Part shown: piece after piece, positions 29,330 through 36,769 of the stretch
Position numbering within the stretch: position 1 is the stretch's first letter
Layout: the number at the start of each line of letters is the position of its first letter
Source: Agromyces badenianii
GTDB lineage: Bacteria; Actinomycetota; Actinomycetes; Actinomycetales; Microbacteriaceae
Assembly: GCF_003070885.1 (NCBI RefSeq)
Contig: NZ_CP028913.1
Span: 1,178,001-1,242,000 of the forward strand
Direction: 5' to 3'
DNA length: 64,000 nucleotides
Position numbers and translations under genes: made by a program
The notes under the pieces: model-generated
The model's database searches: none
What the model was told of the DNA's origin: nothing
What the model saw: the letters and a program-made list of their open reading frames with translations, nothing else

Positions 29330-30799
29330 GGACGGTGCGACGCCCATCACGAGGGCCTCGCAGGAGCGGATCACCACCTGACTCGCCTCGAGGGCCGCCC
29401 GGTCGAGCAGCGGGCTTCCGACCATCCCGCGCCACCGGCGCAGTGCGTCGGTCGCAGCCGTGCGCAGTTCGTCGGGCGAGGCGCCGTCGGGCAGTCCCAA
29501 TCGGCGTGCCGAGGATGTTCCGGATCCGCCGATCAGGCGCTCCGCTTCCGCCGCGTCCGCGCGCGGAAGGGAGAGACCGACGGTGCGGGCATTCGAGAGC
29601 GCGGCCAGCTCGCGGAGCTCGTGCGCGTTCGCTTCGAGGCGTTCGACCGCGCTCGCGAGCTCGGGGCCGTGTCGTGTGGGCCGACGGTCGAGCAGCGTCC
29701 TGATGGCGGCGAGGGCGGCGCGAGCCTTCAACGCATCCGATCGCGACCGGAACTGGTCGGACACGAGCCGCAGCAGTTCCTCCATGCCGCTCCGGCGGTA
29801 GAGCTCGTCGGCCAACTCGGTCGAGTCGTCGAACCCGGAGCGAATGGCGACGGCCGACATCCGGATGCCGAACAAACCGAAGCGTTCGAGGAGCAGTTCG
29901 CGGTCCTCGGCGGAGACCTCGATGCCGGCGTCCGCCCGGACGAACCGGTCGACGGAGACGAGCAACCGCTCGCGGGCCTCGCGGCCGAGGCGCGCCACCT
30001 GCCGAAGTGCGTCGAATTCGCGTTGGCGCAGCGTCCGCGCCGATTGCCCCAGGAGGCCGGCGATCGGCACGACGTCGAGCGCGAGCGAGCGCAGGGCTCC
30101 GTCCGTGCGGTAACGCTCGGCGATCGTGCGCGCCGAGAGCAGTGCATCGATGCGTCCGGCTCCGATCTCGTCGGCCCGGGAGAGCACCGCCATGGCGTTG
30201 ACGGTGCTGGACGTGCCGACCGACGTGTCGTGGAAGGCCGAGAGGAATCCGAGGTCGGCCGTGTGGAGGTGGCGCATCAGATAGATGATGGCGTCCGCCT
30301 CCGAAGGCGAATCCGCCGGGGTGAGGAACGCCGCCGACCGTGCAGAGACGGCTGCGGAGAGCGACGCGATGCCCGGGGTGTCGATGAGCGTCACGTCTTC
30401 GAGCCGCTTCGACGGCCACTCGACGTCGATCCGCTGCACCTCGTCGGCGGGCGTCGGCCCCAGGTCGATGGCCAGCTGCCCGGCGTCTCGCCGCACCGGC
30501 AGGAGCCTCGTGTCTCCTGATCGAAGGTGCATCGTGATCCGCGGCGTCGCCCCATGCCGGTACCAGGTGATGACCTTCGTGCATTCGCCCGCGTCGGTCG
30601 GGGCGATCTCCTCGCCGATGATCGCGTTGAGCAGTGTCGACTTCCCGGCCTTGACCATGCCCGCGATGGCGACCCGAAGCGGCTCGGCGAGCCGGTCGGC
30701 GTGCGCACGGAGGTGCCGCTGTGCGTCTTCATCGTCGCGATACTCCGCGGCGGCGGCATCGAGCAGTGCCCGCGTCTCGTCGAGCACGCTGAGCGTCAC
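29213..30799 (-). CDS. Dynamin-like GTPase, IniC-like
   Basis: A 528-residue large GTPase. G1 is GMVKAGKS (47-54), a conserved Thr for G2 lies near residue 74, G3 is DTPG (140-143), and the G4 position reads SRAD (207-210) rather than N/TKxD, which may change nucleotide selectivity. The rest is helical with no clear transmembrane segment. It starts with a GTG overlapping the stop of the upstream IniA-like gene (GTGA), so the two are coupled. In mycobacteria IniA and IniC are paired bacterial dynamin-like proteins; size and order agree, with IniC the smaller. The C-terminal 39 residues overlap the convergent membrane-protein gene and may be non-essential. Confidence 0.8.
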   Translation of the reverse strand: MTLSVLDETRALLDAAAAEYRDDEDAQRHLRAHADRLAEPLRVAIAGMVKAGKSTLLNAIIGEEIAPTDAGECTKVITWYRHGATPRITMHLRSGDTRLLPVRRDAGQLAIDLGPTPADEVQRIDVEWPSKRLEDVTLIDTPGIASLSAAVSARSAAFLTPADSPSEADAIIYLMRHLHTADLGFLSAFHDTSVGTSSTVNAMAVLSRADEIGAGRIDALLSARTIAERYRTDGALRSLALDVVPIAGLLGQSARTLRQREFDALRQVARLGREARERLLVSVDRFVRADAGIEVSAEDRELLLERFGLFGIRMSAVAIRSGFDDSTELADELYRRSGMEELLRLVSDQFRSRSDALKARAALAAIRTLLDRRPTRHGPELASAVERLEANAHELRELAALSNARTVGLSLPRADAAEAERLIGGSGTSSARRLGLPDGASPDELRTAATDALRRWRGMVGSPLLDRAALEASQVVIRSCEALVMGVAPSSVERRHLRLVLHPEPAVGRRDDAQHPGDDGEREAGQDQ

Positions 30800-32727
30800 T
30801 TCGGCGCCGTCCCGACCGAGGGGCGCGGCGCCGCGACGGCCGACGCGGGTGGCCGGTCGGCCGGAGAAGCCGTCTGGTCGGTTCCTCCGGCCGCGCCTCC
30901 CGAGGCTCCCGTCGTGACGAGGCGTGCGCGCTTCGTGAGCGCATCGACGCGTTCGAGCTCCTTCCGCAGCGCGGTGACTCGCTGGTCGCGTTGGGTCGCG
31001 TACATCGTGGCCGCCTTCTGCGCCGCGAGCACCGAGTCCGCGAGCGAGCGGTGGTGCTCGTCGGCGATCGCGGTGAAGTGGTCGCGCGTGGTGCGCTGCA
31101 CGATCCTCAGGCGATCGCGCAACTGCTTCCCGACCTGGAAGATGATCTCGTCGACCTGGCGCCGGATGAGCGTCTTCGCCTCGTTCTGCCGTCGCTGCAA
31201 CCGGGCCTCGGCATCGTCCTTGTACGCCTTCCGGCCGATCACGGCGCCCGCCGCCAGTGAGAGCGGGTTGATGAGCGACATCCCGACGATGCTGGTGATG
31301 ATGCCCACCATGAGGACGCCCCCGTAGGACCCCTTGAGGCCGATGTAGAACTTCTGGGCCGCACCGAGCCGGCCCGCGTCGAGCTCGGCGACCGTTCCGA
31401 CGGTGTCGAGGACGTCGCGCGTGTCATCCACGTCGATGACTGGGAGGGCGACCTCGTCTTCGGTGAAGTACCGCGCCACTCGTTCCGAGAGCCAGGTGGC
31501 GCGCTCCTGCGTCCAGACGAACGTGTCGGTCACGGCCGCTGAGACGCGCTTCTCGAACCACTCGACGAACTGGTCCCAGACGGGCCCGGGGTCGCCCTCG
31601 TCGATCGAATCCTCGGCATCGCGCTGGATCGAGCGCATCCGATCGCGCAGATCGTGCTCCATGTCGGCGATGAGATCGGTCACCCCGTCGTTCAGCGAGA
31701 CCTGCCAGCGTGACGAGATCCTTCGAAGCTCATCGGCGCGCCCCTTCGTGGCCTCCAGCTGCGCCACGATCTCCGGCGTGCGCTCGGGATTCTGGAGCGC
31801 GCTCAACTCGGAATCGATGGCGAGGCGCACGTGGTCGGTCGTCGACAGGAGGTCGCTCGCGGTGGATCGGCGCTGGAGGAGCTCCGCGTTGCCCACGATG
31901 TCGCGTCGGAGGTACGAGAGCAGCTCGGGGAAGCCGGACTCCTCGTTGAGCTCGGAGTCCGTGGAACCGATTGCGGTCAGCCGGAGCTGGGATGAGACGG
32001 GGAACAGCCGGATCGCCGGGTCGAGGGCGGCGAGATGGGCGCGGTTCAGCTCCTCGACCCGCCGCCACTGCGGGTACAGGTCGGTCTTGGTCAGCACGCA
32101 GGCCACGTTGGGGGAGATGCGCATCGCGTGACGGAGGAACTGGACCTCGGGCTCGGTGTACTCCTGCGACGCATCCGACACGAACAGCATGGCGTGAGCT
32201 GAGGGGAGCGCAGCGAGCGTCGTGAGTGCGTGGGCAGAGGTGAGGCCGCCGACGCCGGGTGAGTCGATCAGCGTGAGCCCGCTGCGGAGGAGCTTGCGGG
32301 GGAGCAGGACCTCCGCGCCCGTGACCTCGCGATCGGGGAGGGGAACGGCACGCTCCGAGACGAACTGCGCCAGCTCGCGGACCGCCACCTCGGTGCGCTC
32401 GACTCGCCCGCCGGACTCGATCGTCCCCGAGCTCGATCGTTGCGAGAGCACGAACGCCGCAGCGTGCTCGCCGTAGCGGACGCTCGTGGTGACCGCCGTC
32501 GCGATGTCGTCGTCGACCGGACACACCGGCGCGTTGACCAGGGCATTCACCAGTTGGCTCTTGCCCTGCTTGAACTCGCCGACGACGATGACCCGGATGC
32601 TCGGATCGAGCAGGCGGTCCTTCGTCTGCTCGAGTCGCCTCCGCAGGTCGGCCCGATCGCCGCTGCCGGCCAGAGCGATGCCCTGGTCGACGAGGCCGAC
32701 GAGCTGATCCATCGATGCGTTGCCCAT
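30796..32727 (-). CDS. Dynamin-like GTPase, IniA-like
   Basis: This 643-residue protein is close to mycobacterial IniA in length. G1 GEFKQGKS (50-57), G3 DSPG (155-158) and G4 TKTD (213-216) are all present. Helical stalk regions follow, and a hydrophobic hairpin-like segment near residues 467-497 (GGVLMVGIITSIVGMSLINP and on) could insert into the membrane, as in dynamin-like fission proteins. The tail is Ala/Pro/Thr-rich. The ATG at 32727 has only a weak ribosome binding site, and a strong hairpin separates it from the IniB-like gene. IniA of mycobacteria is reported to catalyse membrane fission; the same role here is inference. Confidence 0.82.
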   Translation of the reverse strand: MGNASMDQLVGLVDQGIALAGSGDRADLRRRLEQTKDRLLDPSIRVIVVGEFKQGKSQLVNALVNAPVCPVDDDIATAVTTSVRYGEHAAAFVLSQRSSSGTIESGGRVERTEVAVRELAQFVSERAVPLPDREVTGAEVLLPRKLLRSGLTLIDSPGVGGLTSAHALTTLAALPSAHAMLFVSDASQEYTEPEVQFLRHAMRISPNVACVLTKTDLYPQWRRVEELNRAHLAALDPAIRLFPVSSQLRLTAIGSTDSELNEESGFPELLSYLRRDIVGNAELLQRRSTASDLLSTTDHVRLAIDSELSALQNPERTPEIVAQLEATKGRADELRRISSRWQVSLNDGVTDLIADMEHDLRDRMRSIQRDAEDSIDEGDPGPVWDQFVEWFEKRVSAAVTDTFVWTQERATWLSERVARYFTEDEVALPVIDVDDTRDVLDTVGTVAELDAGRLGAAQKFYIGLKGSYGGVLMVGIITSIVGMSLINPLSLAAGAVIGRKAYKDDAEARLQRRQNEAKTLIRRQVDEIIFQVGKQLRDRLRIVQRTTRDHFTAIADEHHRSLADSVLAAQKAATMYATQRDQRVTALRKELERVDALTKRARLVTTGASGGAAGGTDQTASPADRPPASAVAAPRPSVGTAPK

Positions 32728-32761
32728 TCGCGTCCGCTCAGGTGCCGCAACCGGCGTGGGC

Positions 32762-32796
32762 TCGGCCCGGCACGGTCGGGATCCGTGCCGGGCCGA
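32762..32796 (-). terminator. Strong hairpin between the IniB-like and IniA-like genes
   Basis: A perfect 14-bp GC-rich stem with a 7-nt loop begins 22 bp after the IniB-like stop. It could terminate most transcripts or protect the IniB-like mRNA 3' end, giving much more IniB-like protein than GTPase. Confidence 0.6.
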
Positions 32797-32817
32797 ACGA
32801 GGGCCGTGGAATGTGCA

Positions 32818-33990
32818 TCAAGGGGCGATGTCGTTGTCGGCGGCCTGGTCGCCAGGGCCGGTCTCCACGGCGTTGTCGCTGAAGTTGTCGTTCGCCTGGA
32901 ACGAGTCCTCCACTTCCACGTCGACGTCGGTCTCGGTCTGGAACGAGTCGTTCACGACGACGTTGTCCTCGACCACCGTGTTGTCGTTCGCCTGGAACGA
33001 GTCCTCCACCTCGATGTCGGTGTTCGTCGAGTTGTCCTCGTTGAACGAGTCCTCGACCTCGACCTCGACCTCGGTGTTCGTCGAGTTGTCGACCGAGTTG
33101 TCCTCGTTGAACGAGTCCTCGACGTCGACGTCGAGTTCGACGTCGGTGTTCGTCGAGTTGTCGACCGAGTTGTCCTCGTTGAACGAATCCTCGATGTCCA
33201 CGTCCACCTCGGTGTCGGTCTCGTTGAACGATTCCTCGATGTCGACTTCGGTCGAGTTGTCTTCGTTGAACGAGTCTTCAACGACCACGTTCGTGGAGTT
33301 GTCGGTCGAGTTGTCGGAGTTGTCGTTGAACGAGTCCTCGATCTCGACGTCGTTCTCCTCGTTGAACGAGTCCTCGATATCGACCTCGAGGTCGTACTCC
33401 GTGTTGCCGGCGATGATCGTTCCGCCTGTCGTGGCGACCATGCTGGCGTCGCCGACGTTGGTCGCGGTGTTCTCGCCTTCGTTGTGGACGCCGACGATGC
33501 TGTCCTCCGCCCAGATGGCGGTGTTGGTCGACTGGTCGTTGATCACGTCACGGTCGTCGATGTACGAGAAGTTGTTCACGACGCTGAGCAGCTTGGCCTT
33601 CGCCGCGGCGAAGTCGCTGCCGTCGTGGTGACTGCCGTCGTGGTGACCGCCGTCGTGGTGACCGCCACCGTCGTGGTGTCCGTCACCGCCGCCGCCCCAG
33701 CTGCCGCCGCCGCCACCGTGACCGCCGCCACCGTGACCGCCGCCACCGTGGCCGCCGCCACTCCAGACGGTGTTGTCGATGGAGTTGCCGCCGGTGTCGT
33801 ACTCGCGGTTGCCGACCGGCGAGAAGTCGAGCGCAACAGGAAGGACCGCGTCGACGTCTGCTTCGCAGATGTCGTCGAGGCCCGCGTGGTGCAGCGCCGC
33901 GTCAGGGTCCGCTGCGAACTCCTCGCCCGCCTGCGGGCTCTGCAGCAAGCCCATCAGGAAGTCGAGCAGTGCTGTCGTGATGTTTGCCAT
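32818..33990 (-). CDS. IniB N-terminal-domain protein with His/Gly-rich and acidic repeat regions
   Basis: A 390-residue protein. Residues 1-60 (MANITTALLDFLMGLLQSPQ onward) match the IniB N-terminal domain. Residues 78-125 are Gly/His-rich with GGGH and HHDG repeats. From 197 to 372 comes an acidic repeat with ten D/E-S-F motifs, mostly EDSFNEDN or EDSFQAND, spaced by NST/VDNSTN runs. No Lys or Arg occurs after R147, so 243 residues carry no basic side chain except one His. There is no signal peptide. GAGGGGA lies nine bases before the ATG. It heads the dynamin-like gene pair, as iniB heads iniBAC. Function is unknown; an assembly scaffold or metal/cation-binding surface is possible. Confidence 0.8.
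   Translation of the reverse strand: MANITTALLDFLMGLLQSPQAGEEFAADPDAALHHAGLDDICEADVDAVLPVALDFSPVGNREYDTGGNSIDNTVWSGGGHGGGGHGGGGHGGGGGSWGGGGDGHHDGGGHHDGGHHDGSHHDGSDFAAAKAKLLSVVNNFSYIDDRDVINDQSTNTAIWAEDSIVGVHNEGENTATNVGDASMVATTGGTIIAGNTEYDLEVDIEDSFNEENDVEIEDSFNDNSDNSTDNSTNVVVEDSFNEDNSTEVDIEESFNETDTEVDVDIEDSFNEDNSVDNSTNTDVELDVDVEDSFNEDNSVDNSTNTEVEVEVEDSFNEDNSTNTDIEVEDSFQANDNTVVEDNVVVNDSFQTETDVDVEVEDSFQANDNFSDNAVETGPGDQAADNDIAP
32868..33402 (-). repeat. Degenerate tandem repeat encoding the acidic DSF units
   Basis: Repeated units around GTTGAACGAGTCCTC (plus strand) encode the EDSFN motifs. Near-identical longer blocks at about 33045-33120 and 33105-33190 indicate recent internal duplication. 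Confidence 0.8.
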
Positions 33991-34020
33991 GATCTGTGTC
34001 CCCTCATCAAGTCCGAGTTC

Positions 34021-34046
34021 GACGGCCGACGTCAGTGCCGGCCGTC
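34021..34046 (-). promoter_or_regulatory. Inverted repeat in the IniB-like upstream region
   Basis: GACGGCCG pairs with CGGCCGTC across 10 nt, 31 bp before the IniB-like start. It may be an operator or a leader hairpin. No convincing -10/-35 pair was found between 33991 and 34216. Confidence 0.4.
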
Positions 34047-34115
34047 ACTATGAAGGCTCCCGCGTCTCGAACGAGTCGGCATCGGGGCGCTGCCCCCGCC
34101 TTCCGCCGTCCCATC

Positions 34116-34205
34116 GGGGGTTGAGCGGTCCGGGCGATAGGGGGTGCGGCATGGGAGTAGGGGTCTGCACCAGGGGGTGAGCTGCGGGGTCGGGGGTGAG
34201 GCGGG
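34116..34205 (+). other. G-tract-rich stretch upstream of the IniB-like gene
   Basis: Within 90 bp the plus strand has about nine runs of three to five G, spaced closely enough to form a G-quadruplex. It lies between the regulator 3' end and the IniB-like leader. A GTTGAG half-site like those at 38643 and 38671 occurs at 34120-34125. Confidence 0.5.
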
Positions 34206-34216
34206 CATGACGCGAC

Positions 34217-36769
34217 CTATCGAGCGTCGTCCTCGTCGTCGAGGACGACGCGCAGACGTGCGAGCAGATCCGATCGCGTGGTCACGCCCAGGCGCCGGCG
34301 GATGCGCGCAATGTGATGCTCGGCCGTGCGCGGCGAGATGTAGATGCTCGCGCCGATCTCCGCGTAGGTTCTGCCCTCCAGCACCAGTCGCGCCACTTCG
34401 CGCTCACGTGGGCTCAGCGTCCCGTCGTCATGGCGCGCATCCACTCCTTCGACCTGCTCGCGCTGCGCGTCGAGCATCGAGCCTTCGGGATGCAGGTGGC
34501 GCGCGACGGCGAGCAGTCGGAGCGTGTCCTGGTGGTCGGCGGCTCGGGCGGCGGCGTGGCCGGCGAGACGGCTCGCATCCCACGGATACCCGGCCAGTGC
34601 GAGGTCTCGCACCGCGTGCTCGACCGTCGGCAGGTCGACGTCGCCCGCGAGTGCGGAGGCCCACACGTCACCCGCCTCCGCGAGACGGCTCGCGACGCGA
34701 TCGGCCTCGCCATGATCGCGGAGTGCCGTCGAGTGGGCGGCCAGATCGGAACCGTCGTTGCGCAGGATCGCGGCCTGCACCGCTGCCCAGTGGAGGTTCG
34801 TCGACCACGAGGCGGCCCGGCCGAGACCGTCGAGCAACGCCCATGCGCGCTCGAGAGGTTCCGCGACGAAGTGCGACTCGTGCAGCCGGGCTGCCGCGAT
34901 CGCGAGCTCCGCGAGGGCGGGAAGGGCGGTGAGGTCGATCGGCATGCGCACCACCGTCTGGCGTGCGCCGTTCCACGCGCGGACGAGAGTCGCGAGGTCG
35001 TCGGTACGGCGAGCCAGCCCGATGCGCACCGAATGGGCGAGGACCTCGTCGCGGAGCCCGAGCGGACGATGCGAGGAGGTGGCTGTCTCGAGGAGTGCGC
35101 GGGCGCGCGCGGGATCGTCGGCCCGCAGTGCCACCAGTGCGTGCGTCAGGCGGAGTCGGTTCCGGAACGCAGGGCCGCCCTGTGCGGCATCCGTCGCGGA
35201 ACGCAGGGCCTCGACGGCGATGCCGAGCTCGCCGGCGTTCAGCGCCACGTGCGCCGCGAGCACGGCGGGCACTTCGGGCAGGGCGACGGATTCGTCGGAC
35301 TCGTTCATGAGGCTGGAAGCCTGGAGGAGTGCCGACAGGCCGCGATCGGGCGCGCCCTCGAGCGCATCGAGGATCCCCTCCGCAGTGAGGGAGACGGCAA
35401 GCTGCGATGACGTCGGGTACTCCATCTCGGGCGCCATCGCCAGGATCGACCGTGACCGCTCCGGTTCGCCGAGCATCGCCAGGGTCATCGCTGCGAGTGG
35501 CGCGGCCGTCGGGTCCGCGGTCTCGGCGAGGCCGGCGTAGGCGTCGGCGGCTCGGCGCAGCATCCCCTTCCTCGCCCAGACCGCCCCGGCGACCTTCATG
35601 ACCCGAGGCAGGTCGGGGTGCTCACCGGGAGTGAGGACGCCGTCCAGCAGACGCTCGGCCGCTCGCACATCTCCGGCGGACCACGCGGCCTGAGCCCGAC
35701 GTCCGGCGAGGGCGCCGACGTCCGACCCCGCCTCGATGCATGCGGCGTAGAGGTGCCACGCCTCGACGGGCTCTGTGGGCAGCGCGTCGTCGGCGTGGGA
35801 GCGGAGCGCCTCGGCGACGCGCGGGTCCCGGAATCCGTGGCGGGCGAGCTCCACCGCGGTGTCGCCGAGCGGAACGCCGGCCGCCTCGACGGCATCGACC
35901 AGTTCGCGCTGGATCGGCCACAGCTCGTGCGCCGGGGTGCTCTGCAGGACGGTGATCCGCGCGATGGGCAGCAGGGCCCCGTCCGGTGAGACGACCCCCG
36001 ACGCCCGTGCGGCCGTCATCAACTCGCGGAGGTCGGATCCGGCGAATCTGGCCGACATCGCGAGGGCTGGTCCGGACGCCGAGAATCCGACTGCGAGGGC
36101 GACGATGAAGTCGCGAAGCTCCGGGTCGAGACGGTCGACTCGATGGCGGAGGCGTTCCAGCGCAGTGGCGGGAAGCGGAGTCGTCGCGCGCAGGTCCCAG
36201 CCGTCGTCGCGCAGGGCGAGGAGCACATGGTCCACGAAACGAGGACTGCCGCCCGTGAGATCGAGGACGCGCTGCACCTCCTCGTCGGGGAGCTCGTCGC
36301 CGAGCAGAACCCTGGCCCACCGACGGATGCCGCGGACGGAGAGGTACTGCAGCACGAGGTGGGGCCGCTCCCTGCCGAATCGATCCACGAGCCTGGCCAC
36401 CGCATCCGAGCGAGGCCACGGCCGGAACGCGAGGACGATGTGCGGTCCGTCGGCGCGGACGAGGCTCGTGAGCGCCGACGCCTCGTCGTCGCTGAGGTGC
36501 TCCGCGTCGTCGACGAGGAGCGTCGTGCCCTGGGTGCAGTTCTCGGCGTTCGTGCGATCGTCGACGCCGGTGACCACCTCGACGCCCGCAGCGCGCAGTG
36601 CCACCGCCAGCTCATGCAGGAGCGTCGACTTGCCCGCACCTCCCGGTCCGGTGATGCCGGCGCGGATGGGCGCGCGACCGTCGATCAACTCGCGCAGAAG
36701 CGCTGCGGCGTCCTCCCCTCCGACGGTGTCCTCGATCCGACCTTCCGTCCACGAGAGCGCGGGCGTCAT
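34217..36769 (-). CDS. Large ATPase/LuxR-type transcriptional regulator (IniR/MalT-like architecture)
   Basis: This 850-residue regulator has a P-loop ATPase domain with Walker A GPGGAGKS (41-48) and Walker B LLVDDAE (84-90), a long helical-repeat middle region (about 300-770), and a C-terminal LuxR helix-turn-helix (about 782-838; LSPREREVARLVLEGRTYAE and the AEHHIARIRRRLGV recognition part). This is the LAL/MalT or STAND layout, in which a ligand and ATP drive oligomerisation. In M. tuberculosis, as I recall, a similar-sized ATPase regulator (IniR, Rv0339c) lies beside iniBAC and controls it. The ATG overlaps the Hsp70-like stop, so the two are coupled. The inducing signal is unknown. Confidence 0.85.
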   Translation of the reverse strand: MTPALSWTEGRIEDTVGGEDAAALLRELIDGRAPIRAGITGPGGAGKSTLLHELAVALRAAGVEVVTGVDDRTNAENCTQGTTLLVDDAEHLSDDEASALTSLVRADGPHIVLAFRPWPRSDAVARLVDRFGRERPHLVLQYLSVRGIRRWARVLLGDELPDEEVQRVLDLTGGSPRFVDHVLLALRDDGWDLRATTPLPATALERLRHRVDRLDPELRDFIVALAVGFSASGPALAMSARFAGSDLRELMTAARASGVVSPDGALLPIARITVLQSTPAHELWPIQRELVDAVEAAGVPLGDTAVELARHGFRDPRVAEALRSHADDALPTEPVEAWHLYAACIEAGSDVGALAGRRAQAAWSAGDVRAAERLLDGVLTPGEHPDLPRVMKVAGAVWARKGMLRRAADAYAGLAETADPTAAPLAAMTLAMLGEPERSRSILAMAPEMEYPTSSQLAVSLTAEGILDALEGAPDRGLSALLQASSLMNESDESVALPEVPAVLAAHVALNAGELGIAVEALRSATDAAQGGPAFRNRLRLTHALVALRADDPARARALLETATSSHRPLGLRDEVLAHSVRIGLARRTDDLATLVRAWNGARQTVVRMPIDLTALPALAELAIAAARLHESHFVAEPLERAWALLDGLGRAASWSTNLHWAAVQAAILRNDGSDLAAHSTALRDHGEADRVASRLAEAGDVWASALAGDVDLPTVEHAVRDLALAGYPWDASRLAGHAAARAADHQDTLRLLAVARHLHPEGSMLDAQREQVEGVDARHDDGTLSPREREVARLVLEGRTYAEIGASIYISPRTAEHHIARIRRRLGVTTRSDLLARLRVVLDDEDDAR
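34224..34251 (-). terminator. Hairpin across the 3' end of the regulator gene
   Basis: A perfect 12-bp stem (GCGTCGTCCTCG and complement) with loop TCGT lies within the last codons of the regulator, ending 5 bp before its stop codon. It may terminate the Hsp70-like/regulator transcript. Confidence 0.45.

Noticed and set aside
32440..34053. Long plus-strand open frames across the IniB-like gene (Ser/Thr/Leu-Asn-Glu repeats or Val-rich)
   Set aside because: They are the antisense shadow of the acidic repeat; the minus frame has a recognised N-terminal domain, a ribosome binding site and a sensible operon context.
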